Positions 14,231 through 22,058 of a stretch of DNA of 23,433 nt are shown here, piece by piece. The stretch lies in the IMG/VR virus record IMGVR_UViG_3300020185_002458, positions 1 to 23,433 of that record; one strand, given 5' to 3'. The notes beneath the pieces were generated by a model. The model saw nothing but the letters and a program-made list of their open reading frames with translations. It was not told the origin of the DNA and searched no databases. Position numbers and translations under genes: made by a program. Each line of letters begins with the position of its first letter. The stretch's first letter is position 1. The DNA is from a virus.

Positions 14231-15317
14231 TTTAGTCTTAGCTGTATATAACAACCTTGACTACACAAAAGATTGTTATGATAGGATAAGAGAAATCTAT
14301 CCCAACGCACCTATGGTAATTAGTAGTGGTGGATCGACAGATGGTACCCTATCATGGTTAGAGTCGTTGAATGATGATTTTCTATCTTACATGCACGATG
14401 ATGATAAATTATGTTTCTCCGACAATTATAACTCCGCAATCAAATTAGTTGATACTGAGAAGTTGGTACTCATACATAACGATATGGTTATTGGTGAGAA
14501 CTTCCTTGAAAATCTTTCAGATCTTATCGATGAGAAGACCCTCCTTTCGTATACAACAATAGAACCACCAATCTTTAAAGGACATAAAAGAGCGGGTAAA
14601 GTAATATTAGATTTAGGTTCTTCGTTTCATGACTTTAAGTATGATTTGTTTAACCAATACGTTGAAAAAGTTAAACAAAAGAAAACACTTGTAAATGGTG
14701 CATCATTCTTTATGTCAGGTTATAAAACTATGTTTGAAGATGTGGGATTCTTTGATGGATTCTCGTTTGATCCATTCTTTTGTGAAGACGACGACTTTCT
14801 AATACGTGCAAAATTAAAAGGGTATAATTTAAAGACGACCGAATGCGCAGTCACTTATCATTTTGTTTCCAAAACAAGTAGAGTATTAAGATCTTCCGAA
14901 AGTAAACTTAGTGAACATAAAAACATCAGAAACTTTATAAGAAAATGGGGTATACCTATTCCAATATTCAATGAGTTATATTATTGGGAAGACAATATCT
15001 TCAACTACAAGACGTTTTCGATGGGTCTAACGACACGTAACAACACTAAACTATATAATGTGGAACCTTACTTCGATAAGATCGATTTAGGGACAATTCC
15101 TGAAGATTATATATCCAACGAACAACCCAACACCAATTACGATCTTAGATCTAAATTCATACTGACTGACATAGTAGATGTTATGATAACAGAAACAAGT
15201 CCATTCACGGATGAAGATCTTTATACTATAAACAAAATCCGATTATCAATTCCTCACTATGAAGTAGGGGAATATCAAATCGGAAATATGTTAATTGATA
15301 TTAAGAGAAGAGTTTAG
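14220..15317 (+). CDS. Glycosyltransferase, GT-A fold (GT2-like), with C-terminal extension
   Basis: The N-terminal GT-A domain begins MDISLVLAVYNNLDYTKDCY. It has the GGSTDGT nucleotide-binding turn at 37-43 and a metal-binding-like HND (LVLIHNDMVIG) in place of a canonical DxD. A later CEDDDFLIRAKLKGY block corresponds to the catalytic ED(D/E) region of GT2 enzymes. The last ~130 residues (from about YYWEDNIFNY) have no recognised similarity and may bind the acceptor or a partner. It is the last gene of the glycan operon. It converges on the 150-aa minus-strand gene, the two stop codons sharing TTAG. Confidence 0.87.
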   Translation: MDISLVLAVYNNLDYTKDCYDRIREIYPNAPMVISSGGSTDGTLSWLESLNDDFLSYMHDDDKLCFSDNYNSAIKLVDTEKLVLIHNDMVIGENFLENLSDLIDEKTLLSYTTIEPPIFKGHKRAGKVILDLGSSFHDFKYDLFNQYVEKVKQKKTLVNGASFFMSGYKTMFEDVGFFDGFSFDPFFCEDDDFLIRAKLKGYNLKTTECAVTYHFVSKTSRVLRSSESKLSEHKNIRNFIRKWGIPIPIFNELYYWEDNIFNYKTFSMGLTTRNNTKLYNVEPYFDKIDLGTIPEDYISNEQPNTNYDLRSKFILTDIVDVMITETSPFTDEDLYTINKIRLSIPHYEVGEYQIGNMLIDIKRRV

Positions 15318-15766
15318 TCTTTCGAAATTAATTTAAAAAGTATATTGTATTGGTCTTTTGTTTTACCAGCATCTTTTAAATCATCTTTAGTGATGGTAGG
15401 ATGTTCCAATTCGATATCCTTAGCTAAAAGTTTTTGATATTCATTAAGAAATTCAACATACTTAGGGTTCTTAACCTCTTCAGTTCCTTTACCTTTTTTC
15501 TTTTCAATTGTTGGACTGATTTGAATACCACCTTCTTCGGTTGCTTCACCGTATGTTGTGATTAGTTCATTACGTAACCCATCAACTTTCTCTCTTTCCG
15601 CACTAAGTTTTGCTGAAAATTCAGACAACTCATACTTCAAAAGAATCGATAAAGGTTGTTTATTGAAACCTTCATACACAACTTCTTCTGTTTGAGGGTT
15701 TTTAAATCCGTTAATTTCAGCGTCTAACTGTAGGATTTGGTCAATTGTTAAATTTGTTACTGCCAT
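15314..15766 (-). CDS. Hypothetical phage protein, 150 aa, helical
   Basis: No family is recognised with confidence. The protein is charged and mostly helical. LTIDQILQLDAEINGFKNPQ is at the N-terminus, a predicted coiled coil lies around LLKYELSEFSAKLSAEREKV, and the C-terminal half is lysine-rich (EKKKGKGTEEVKNPKYVEFL). It is preceded by a TATATTATATTAAAAT leader and is 56 nt downstream of the permease gene. It could be a small virion or chaperone protein, but nothing in the sequence shows it. Confidence 0.72.
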   Translation of the reverse strand: MAVTNLTIDQILQLDAEINGFKNPQTEEVVYEGFNKQPLSILLKYELSEFSAKLSAEREKVDGLRNELITTYGEATEEGGIQISPTIEKKKGKGTEEVKNPKYVEFLNEYQKLLAKDIELEHPTITKDDLKDAGKTKDQYNILFKLISKD

Positions 15767-15822
15767 TTTGTTTTTAATTTTAATATAATATAAGGTTTAT
15801 TCATTTAAAAATCAAGTCTTTT

Positions 15823-16827
15823 TTATAAAATAGTATAGACTCCATACATAATCATTAGTCCAATCCAAATAATCAATGCCTTTAGGTACGTTAAAAATCC
15901 CGTATGGAAGTATTTTTGTCCTATTGGTAGACATTTATGTGCTGGTGATATTAAGTAACCCGAGTATTCTAAAGTAAAGAACAACACAAAGTACTCCACA
16001 CCAAACACAATAGTTAAGAGACTCACAATACTTGCATATTTAGCTGATGAACCCAACACAAATGAGGACATGAAACCTAAGAAGGACACGAGAAGTATGT
16101 GTTTTGGATCTGAGTATTGTCTTATTACAAGTTCAATATCGTCGTAATAAAAATTTGTAATGTTACCTAAGATAATAACACCCGCGACAATCCATAGTAA
16201 CTCACCATTCACATAACCATATAGTTTTCTCCAACTATTTGAATAATGTATTAGGTAAATTGTGAATGCACTAAACGTCTCAAAGTAATAATCCGTAAAA
16301 CACGAAACTAAGATTGTCAGTAAGAATGGTATTACCACAAAAACAACGTTTCTCCATTCTACAGGTTCGTCATTTATTTCGATATCAATTTCATCATCCT
16401 TTAACGATATTATATAATACGCAATGTACAACGCACTTATTAAAAGTAATGGCCAAACGTATCCCATAAATTCATTATAGGTTAGTCCGATAACTGCCAT
16501 TGGAATGATAACCGACTTCTCTAACGGTGACCACAAGTAGTAGTGATGTGTGGCTAAGTAATCAATAATACCAAACTTCTTTCTTTTCTTTCTATCAATA
16601 GGTGCAATACTATTTAATAGACTTGCAGATAATGCTACCCTACCCGGTATTGGTAGGACACCACCAAAAAGAGATATCAAAAACACCACCAATTTCTTTG
16701 ACTTCACATTCTTAGCTAACCATCTAAAGATATCCGACAGATATCCCCTTTCTTTGAGGATACCCGTTACGAACATTATAAATGTTAGATACAATAAAAA
16801 GTGTTGTCCCTTTATTAGAATCTCCAT
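15823..16827 (-). CDS. DUF401-like inner-membrane permease
   Basis: The 334-aa polytopic membrane protein has roughly nine or more hydrophobic segments. Several blocks fit the DUF401 family of the ion-transporter superfamily: GGVLPIPGRVALSAS at 55-69, DYLATHHYYLWSPLEKSVII at 89-108, GFMSSFVLGSSAKYAS at 251-266 and LISPAHKCLPIGQKYF at 292-307. DUF401 transporters have no established substrate. The ATG lies inside the 3' end of the outer-membrane protein gene (13-nt overlap), so the two are translationally coupled and probably act as an envelope pair. A complete transporter gene is uncommon in phage genomes. Another ion-transporter-superfamily assignment (GntP- or ArsB-like) is possible. Confidence 0.72.
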   Translation of the reverse strand: MEILIKGQHFLLYLTFIMFVTGILKERGYLSDIFRWLAKNVKSKKLVVFLISLFGGVLPIPGRVALSASLLNSIAPIDRKKRKKFGIIDYLATHHYYLWSPLEKSVIIPMAVIGLTYNEFMGYVWPLLLISALYIAYYIISLKDDEIDIEINDEPVEWRNVVFVVIPFLLTILVSCFTDYYFETFSAFTIYLIHYSNSWRKLYGYVNGELLWIVAGVIILGNITNFYYDDIELVIRQYSDPKHILLVSFLGFMSSFVLGSSAKYASIVSLLTIVFGVEYFVLFFTLEYSGYLISPAHKCLPIGQKYFHTGFLTYLKALIIWIGLMIMYGVYTIL

Positions 16828-17729
16828 CCGAATATAATTGTGTTTCTAAATTGTTTAGCGTCTTGATTAAGACCTGGTAAAATCTCAAAGTTTACGTACC
16901 CATTTGCATTAAACCTGTATTGAAGTGCCGGTCCAACATACCATTCATTAGTACCATCAACGTCATTATGTCTAAACATGTTTGACACACCGATTGTTAA
17001 ATCATCATTGATAATTTTACCATAAGATGCTGTATATGCGTACTCTCTCTGTTGTAATTGTCTTGTAGGTGCCGCGTAAGCTTCGTATATTAAATTTAGA
17101 CCCCAAATTCCATTCTTACCTATTCTGTCACCTAATAAAATTTTAGGTTCAATTCCTTGGTACTTACCCTGTAGTAGTTTGTGTTCGAAGTAAAGTGTTG
17201 GGTTACCCCAAATTTTACCCCAATCAGCAAGAGCATATCTAATTTCCCATGACATACCTCTGAATCCAAATGATGATTGTAACCCATCACTTTTATAAAC
17301 AGTGTGGAGATATAAATCCAATTCTAATCTGTCCGCAAGACCAAACGCAAATTCATCTCTCATTCTGACTTCTGTTCCACCACCGTTCCTTTCGGTTCTC
17401 ATATCAAACCACTTCTCATACATTACAGTTCCCTTAGGTACCATAATGTAAACTCGAGTTGCTGGGAACTTTCGTACCAACGTCCACGCTGGTTGATTAT
17501 TCTCACCAACCCTTTGGAATTGTGGATATAGTTTAGCGGATACGACAACCTCTTTCAATGTTCTTACTGAATCCTGTTGTCCATTGTTTAATACTCGACT
17601 GGTGTATTGCGCAGATAAACTTTGACTACACATGGTGAGTATAATTAATAACACTTTGTTGTTTGCGAACCTAATGATCGACCCCAACGACTTTGTCAAC
17701 ACATATGATGACTTTTTTTGTTTTAACAT
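16815..17729 (-). CDS. Outer-membrane beta-barrel protein with signal peptide
   Basis: The 304-aa protein starts with a positively charged region and a hydrophobic core (NKVLLIILTMCSQSLSAQ at 24-41) ending in a plausible signal peptidase I site after LSA. LKEVVVSA at 58-65 is like the region before the barrel in Bacteroidota TonB-dependent proteins. The mature part, from about PAWTLVRKFPATRVYIMVPK (80-99), has alternating strands (RLELDLYLHTVY, LTIGVSNMFRHN) and ends FGWRF, with the terminal aromatic residue that barrel assembly machinery recognises. The barrel is small, perhaps 10-12 strands. It overlaps the permease gene by 13 nt and follows the methyltransferase gene after 75 nt, where TTTATATAAAAAAAAC precedes its ATG. 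It may be a transport partner or a superinfection-exclusion factor. Confidence 0.82.
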   Translation of the reverse strand: MLKQKKSSYVLTKSLGSIIRFANNKVLLIILTMCSQSLSAQYTSRVLNNGQQDSVRTLKEVVVSAKLYPQFQRVGENNQPAWTLVRKFPATRVYIMVPKGTVMYEKWFDMRTERNGGGTEVRMRDEFAFGLADRLELDLYLHTVYKSDGLQSSFGFRGMSWEIRYALADWGKIWGNPTLYFEHKLLQGKYQGIEPKILLGDRIGKNGIWGLNLIYEAYAAPTRQLQQREYAYTASYGKIINDDLTIGVSNMFRHNDVDGTNEWYVGPALQYRFNANGYVNFEILPGLNQDAKQFRNTIIFGWRF

Positions 17730-17804
17730 GTTTTTTTTATATAAATGTTGTTTTTATGTACATACGTACCATCATAATATAAATAAAATGTTTTTAAATG
17801 TCAA

Positions 17805-18467
17805 CTATCGTTCGATAAGAAATACCCCTAATCCATTCCAAAAGTGTTCCATATCTTCACCCTCAGTAAATATTTCACGTTGATGTGAAACATAAAGGTT
17901 CTCTTCTGTGATGACTTGTCTAAGTGCACCACTATCCCAATTCCAATCATCCATTATTAGTATGGTTTGATCCGCAAACTGTGGGATTAGTTTTTTAAGT
18001 ACTGTGTATTGATCATGGTAACGAGTGTCACCATCGTAAAATATAATATCTAATTTTGGTAATTGTGAGTAATCAAAAGTTGTGTAGTCCGTTCTATAAA
18101 CATCAATCATATCAGTGTTACCAAACCTTTTAACATTACCTAAGAAATCATCTTGTGGGGACACGTCAAGACGTTTTTTAAGGTATGTCGCTAATTTTTG
18201 ACTGACACCCATCGGCATTAAGTTGGGTGACGCAAAATTATCTATACCTATTGAGTGAATATCATTTTGGTATATGGCCGAACAGAAAGTAGCACCTCTA
18301 AAAACACCAACCTCTAAGTAGGTTCCACCAATACTACAAATGTTATTTAAGAAACACCTGACCTTATTACTCGTAATTCCATGGATGTCTATTACATCCT
18401 GATTTAGTTTCGAGACTTCGTGGTTACCCCACTCAATTGAATCGTCAATATGATTAATTAGATTCAT
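17805..18467 (-). CDS. Class I SAM-dependent methyltransferase (TylF/Methyltransf_24-like)
   Basis: The 220-aa protein has a SAM-binding motif I, TYLEVGVFRGATF at 49-61, and a later LDIIFYDGDTRY element with DGD near residue 144. It also has ILIMDDWNWDSGA, which is like the acidic metal-binding patch of TylF-type O-methyltransferases and FkbM relatives that act on sugars or small molecules. There is no membrane segment. It overlaps the U32-like gene by 14 nt, so the two are coupled. The substrate could be a glycan made by the plus-strand operon or the product of the radical SAM pathway next to it. Confidence 0.83.
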   Translation of the reverse strand: MNLINHIDDSIEWGNHEVSKLNQDVIDIHGITSNKVRCFLNNICSIGGTYLEVGVFRGATFCSAIYQNDIHSIGIDNFASPNLMPMGVSQKLATYLKKRLDVSPQDDFLGNVKRFGNTDMIDVYRTDYTTFDYSQLPKLDIIFYDGDTRYHDQYTVLKKLIPQFADQTILIMDDWNWDSGALRQVITEENLYVSHQREIFTEGEDMEHFWNGLGVFLIER

Positions 18468-19494
18468 TTAATTTCTTTTTTTTGTGTTCCGAAACAACAT
18501 CACAGTAATTACAGTCCCAACATTGAAACTTACACTTCTTTATTTTATTCCTCCAACCTTTTAATTCTTCATGTGGAATACCATCTAAATATATCTTTGA
18601 ACTCTCAGCCAATACCTCATTACCTTTTGCGTATGATTCAACAATTTCCATAGTTTCATTCAACCTGTCGAAACTATCCCTACCATGCATCTTAAAAACA
18701 TCAACATGGTTTAAGAACTCATCGAACTCTTCTTTGAATGGTGGTATTGTAGCCGTTTTAAAGAAGAATGCACCCATTTCTTTCTCCCACTTATACTCAC
18801 ATGTCACTTTAGATATTTCGTGTCTAAAATAAGGTAATTCATTGTCCTTACGTAGATTATTATAAGAGTAGTGTTCGTCCATTACTGGACATCTACCTAA
18901 ACAACCTTCATTAGTTAAAAGTGCTATCTCAACATACCTACCATGTTTCTGTTGAAACATCAATTGTGCTCTCCTAATGTTTTTTAATTCCTCAATATCT
19001 CTCATAAGGATTCTATCCACATTGATGTAGTCGAATCCTTGTTCTGCTGAATACCAAAAGTCTTGTGCGGTTGCGACCTTACGTAAGATTGTGTTTTTAA
19101 TCTTCATCTCAGGGAAATGTTCCTTTAATCCCATAGCAACCCAATGACCATGTGGTATTGTTATACAACGTAAACCTCTTTTATATAAAGGTTTTAGATT
19201 ATCGATAAATAATTTATAGTTTTCGTGTTTTGGTGACACGTTAAAGTTGTTGAAGGTAGCACTAACACTTATACCTAAAGTCTCCTGAATGATCATTGCA
19301 TTTTCAAATACAGAATCTCTATCTTCTTCTTTGAAGATACCACCCATAGCATCTTGCGTGAATGGAGGTATTCTACATGTGAAGTATATGTCGTATATCC
19401 AATCTTTATTCTTTTGTAAAAAAGGGTAGAATAGATGTGTGAACGCTTGTTCACTTAACATTGGATTTAGTGGTACTGAAAATATTTTACTCAT
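18454..19494 (-). CDS. U32-like Fe-S protein, TIM-barrel type
   Basis: The 346-aa protein looks like a relative of the peptidase U32 family (which includes the RlhA, TrhP and UbiU/UbiV hydroxylation factors). GFDYINVDRILMRDIEELKN at 153-172 precedes ALLTNEGCLGRCPVMDEH at 191-208, with C198 and C202 in the NEGCxxxCP block. C232 follows, and a C-terminal cluster C321, C325, C328 and C331 (CKFQCWDCNYC). Seven cysteines in two groups suggest one or two Fe-S clusters. Known U32 relatives support oxygen-independent hydroxylation of RNA or quinones and are not classic peptidases. It overlaps the radical SAM gene by 8 nt and the methyltransferase by 14 nt. The family call is moderate, the substrate is unknown, and a paired radical SAM partner is suggested only by context. 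Confidence 0.68.
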   Translation of the reverse strand: MSKIFSVPLNPMLSEQAFTHLFYPFLQKNKDWIYDIYFTCRIPPFTQDAMGGIFKEEDRDSVFENAMIIQETLGISVSATFNNFNVSPKHENYKLFIDNLKPLYKRGLRCITIPHGHWVAMGLKEHFPEMKIKNTILRKVATAQDFWYSAEQGFDYINVDRILMRDIEELKNIRRAQLMFQQKHGRYVEIALLTNEGCLGRCPVMDEHYSYNNLRKDNELPYFRHEISKVTCEYKWEKEMGAFFFKTATIPPFKEEFDEFLNHVDVFKMHGRDSFDRLNETMEIVESYAKGNEVLAESSKIYLDGIPHEELKGWRNKIKKCKFQCWDCNYCDVVSEHKKKKLNESN

Positions 19495-20485
19495 TCTCTA
19501 AACAACCCCCACATATACCATTACATTCTGTCTTATAGAAGACACAATCTAAACAGTCTTGTGGTAAGGTGTAGTTTTTATGGTTCTCTTTATAGAGATT
19601 ATCGAATTCATCTCTAAGTGTTAATATATTGTTTTTTCCTGAGACTTTCAAGACATTATCAATCTTTACTTTGTCTTGTAACGGATAACAATGTATCGAA
19701 CTCCCATCAGGAAATATATCTAACGGCATAAACCCACAAACTGTTTCATGTCCTGGTACTTTAAATGTTGCAAACCCTAATGAATTAATATTGACAGACT
19801 CCTTAGTTTCTCCTTCCCATAAACATGGTGGTACTTGACAATCTGACGTTATCCTTATGTCATTGTAAAAACCAAAGTTAAGTATTTTAGTAATCTCCTG
19901 TCCCATCTCCTTATTGTTAATGAGGTAGTTACCTGTTAAATCAACACCGAGTCTAAACGCATTAATTCGACCATCTAATTGAAGGTATAACCATTTGACG
20001 TATTCATACAATTTACGTTCTTTCCAATCGGATGACATAGTAATTGCAATGAACAATCTCGCGTTGTCTTCAAACCCCCATATATTTGAGTAAGCGGTGT
20101 GTAGTGCTAAGTAATTCTTTTTAAATAAACCGATTCTATTTTTCTCATCTAACTCAGCTCCATTAGGTAACATCCAACGTATGTGTTCGAGATTATTGAT
20201 GATATAATCCAATGTCTTTTTACCAAACAATAGATTACTCACAAGATTTATTGTGTAACCTCTCGATATAATGTAATCTATAATACCTGTGAAGTTTGGG
20301 TGTTGTGTAGGTTCACCACCTAATATTGTAACCTCCTCATCACTATTAACCATATCAAAATGATCTAATAGTTCGGTCACTTTGTCTATTGACATATCAC
20401 CTAAGGTATGTTTAACTCTCGCATCTTCTTTAGTGAAACAAAATGAACAACCTTTAGCACATGTACCGTTAATTGCTAAGTTCAT
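19487..20485 (-). CDS. Radical SAM enzyme with SPASM-like C-terminus
   Basis: The N-terminus has a canonical C9-x3-C13-x2-C16 motif (CAKGCSFC) for the [4Fe-4S] cluster that cleaves SAM. It is followed by GGEP at 56-59 for methionine-amino recognition. Later CGFMPLDIFPDGSSIHCYPL and a final CLDCVFYKTECNGICGGC with C311, C314, C321, C325 and C328 resemble a SPASM or twitch auxiliary-cluster domain, as in peptide-modifying radical SAM enzymes. It acts in the cytoplasm and makes a 5'-deoxyadenosyl radical. It lies between the structural-looking 246-aa gene (9-nt gap) and the U32-like gene (8-nt overlap). No RiPP-like precursor peptide frame is visible nearby. The substrate may be a protein, a sugar or a small molecule. 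Confidence 0.9.
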   Translation of the reverse strand: MNLAINGTCAKGCSFCFTKEDARVKHTLGDMSIDKVTELLDHFDMVNSDEEVTILGGEPTQHPNFTGIIDYIISRGYTINLVSNLLFGKKTLDYIINNLEHIRWMLPNGAELDEKNRIGLFKKNYLALHTAYSNIWGFEDNARLFIAITMSSDWKERKLYEYVKWLYLQLDGRINAFRLGVDLTGNYLINNKEMGQEITKILNFGFYNDIRITSDCQVPPCLWEGETKESVNINSLGFATFKVPGHETVCGFMPLDIFPDGSSIHCYPLQDKVKIDNVLKVSGKNNILTLRDEFDNLYKENHKNYTLPQDCLDCVFYKTECNGICGGCLENE

Positions 20486-20494
20486 TTTATGTTT

Positions 20495-21235
20495 TTAGAA
20501 ATCCATTTTTAGTGTGAGTGGTGTACTTTCAATACCCTCCGCTTCTTTTTGTTGTCTACTAAGTGCAATTCCGAATTTTTCATGTTTAAGTCTATGACAA
20601 TCGGCAATACTTTCACAATCTTTAACTTTTGTTTCTAATAGTTGTTGTTCAAGAAGTAGTGTCGCTAATTTTGTGTTATATGTCGTAACGTTTGATATAA
20701 TCTTATCTACCAATACTTGTTTGCCTATACCCCTACCGTTTGAAAGTATATCTATTACAGGTGTTGGGTAGTTACTGTTCTCTTGATATGCGAACGCCTC
20801 TCTCTTCTGTTCCTCCCACGTATCTTTCTCAAGATTAGATGCATCAACCATTAATGTTTTGTGTCTTTCAGAAAATCTATCAGCAATGATCTTTTTCATT
20901 ACTACCTTATTAAACTCTACACCCGATAACTTATCTTCATCGGTTAATACGTGTCTAACTTTTTCAGCGTCGGTTTCAGATGATTCCGCCAATTGTGGAA
21001 CTTCGTCCATAATATGTGAATTAGTTCTAATACTGATGTAGTCGTTATAATTGTCAGCAAATACAAATCCCCGTGCAATGTCTGCCGGAATTATCTCAGC
21101 ACCCATACCAACAAGTTCAACTCTCATATCATTGTATTCGTCAGCAATTCTACCGTAATAGTAATTCATATACATCCCAACCACATTAATGTAACCGGGT
21201 ATATTACCTTGCAATTTGAAGATTATGTGTGTCAT
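20495..21235 (-). CDS. Hypothetical phage structural-type protein, 246 aa
   Basis: Not recognised. It begins MTHIIFKLQGNIPGYINVVG, followed by MYMNYYYGRIADEYNDMRVE, a beta-rich, aromatic N-terminal region. Then come charged helical segments (MKKIIADRFSERHKTLMVDA, WEEQKREAFAYQEN) and a C-terminal coiled-coil-like stretch (LLLEQQLLETKVKDCESIAD). There is no signal peptide. Its ATG shares one base with the stop of the 255-aa gene upstream (TAATG), and it sits downstream of the tail genes. A virion or tail-assembly role is inferred from position only. Confidence 0.72.
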   Translation of the reverse strand: MTHIIFKLQGNIPGYINVVGMYMNYYYGRIADEYNDMRVELVGMGAEIIPADIARGFVFADNYNDYISIRTNSHIMDEVPQLAESSETDAEKVRHVLTDEDKLSGVEFNKVVMKKIIADRFSERHKTLMVDASNLEKDTWEEQKREAFAYQENSNYPTPVIDILSNGRGIGKQVLVDKIISNVTTYNTKLATLLLEQQLLETKVKDCESIADCHRLKHEKFGIALSRQQKEAEGIESTPLTLKMDF

Positions 21236-22002
21236 TATAATAGTTTTTCTGTTTCAGTTTTATTAGTTGTCCCTAACTTTAGTTGGTTCCTCAAAGATTC
21301 CTCAATAGAGAAATTGTTTTGAGTTGCCGAAACCATGGAACTTTGAACGTTCTTTTCAATAAATACAGTGTAAGAAGACGCAAGTGATAAAACTTGTGTT
21401 TGTTGTTCAGGTGACATCATTAATATTGAGTCTAAATTTCCTGTACCAATTCTTCCATAAGATATCATATCTAACATTGCTTGTTTCGCCATACGAACAG
21501 TCCAATACTCATGTTCAAACTTATCTTCTAATTCGCTATTACCAAATACATCCATTAATGATGTCCCATCGGGTAATTTAGAATCGTCACTTTCGATAAA
21601 TTCTTTTACTAAATCTAAAAACCCCTGACGTTCAATATAAGAATCTTTTAAATTCCTTCTAAATTTTCTTAGATCAATCTCCATATCTGCAATCGACAAT
21701 TCAATCAATTCCTTTTTAAGTGGATCTGTAATATGTTCAAAACCTCTTTGTTGTAATTCAATCTCGATCTCCTGTTTTCTCACCTTATGTTCTAAGTGTT
21801 GTACAGCATCTTCTCTTCCCCTAAGTTCGAGTAACCATTGTTTTAACTTTGCATATGGTGTGATTTGTGCACCCCCAACAAAACTCTCCGCTTTGTATTT
21901 TGGTAATGCAAATGAGATGTTCTCAGATACCTCCATTAATTTAAGATCAATTGGGTCTTTTAAATTCTCTTCTCTATTGTATTTGTAACCTTGTTCGGAC
22001 AT
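21235..22002 (-). CDS. Hypothetical phage protein, 255 aa, coiled-coil rich
   Basis: Not recognised by family. The long central part is strongly helical and charged (LEHKVRKQEIEIELQQRGFE, DMEIDLRKFRRNLKDSYIER), consistent with extended coiled coil. The C-terminal part carries YWTVRMAKQAMLDMISYG and the Q-rich SPEQQTQVLSLASSY. There is no membrane segment or enzyme motif. It is 56 nt after the 3' end of the tail-fibre gene and is followed immediately by the 246-aa gene. The two look like a structural or assembly pair. Its leader contains a perfect 8-bp AT inverted repeat, and a TATTAAAAG element lies about 10 nt before the ATG. Confidence 0.72.
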   Translation of the reverse strand: MSEQGYKYNREENLKDPIDLKLMEVSENISFALPKYKAESFVGGAQITPYAKLKQWLLELRGREDAVQHLEHKVRKQEIEIELQQRGFEHITDPLKKELIELSIADMEIDLRKFRRNLKDSYIERQGFLDLVKEFIESDDSKLPDGTSLMDVFGNSELEDKFEHEYWTVRMAKQAMLDMISYGRIGTGNLDSILMMSPEQQTQVLSLASSYTVFIEKNVQSSMVSATQNNFSIEESLRNQLKLGTTNKTETEKLL

Positions 22003-22017
22003 GTATTGTTTTTCTTT

Positions 22018-22038
22018 TAATATATGGAAAATATATTA
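22018..22038. repeat. Perfect AT inverted repeat in a gene leader
   Basis: TAATATAT, GGAAA, ATATATTA is an 8-bp perfect inverted repeat in the 56-nt gap between the tail gene and the 255-aa gene. It lies within the leader of the latter. It could be a regulatory site, an RNA hairpin or a weak terminator, but no T-run follows it on either strand. AT-only stems arise easily by chance in this base composition. Confidence 0.35.
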
Positions 22039-22058
22039 CATTATAAAGTGATCTTGAA

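Noticed and set aside
17735-17790. GTAC-ATAC-GTAC palindrome between the methyltransferase and barrel genes
   Set aside because: Only a 4-bp perfect stem with no T-run and no second copy; not enough to call an operator or terminator.
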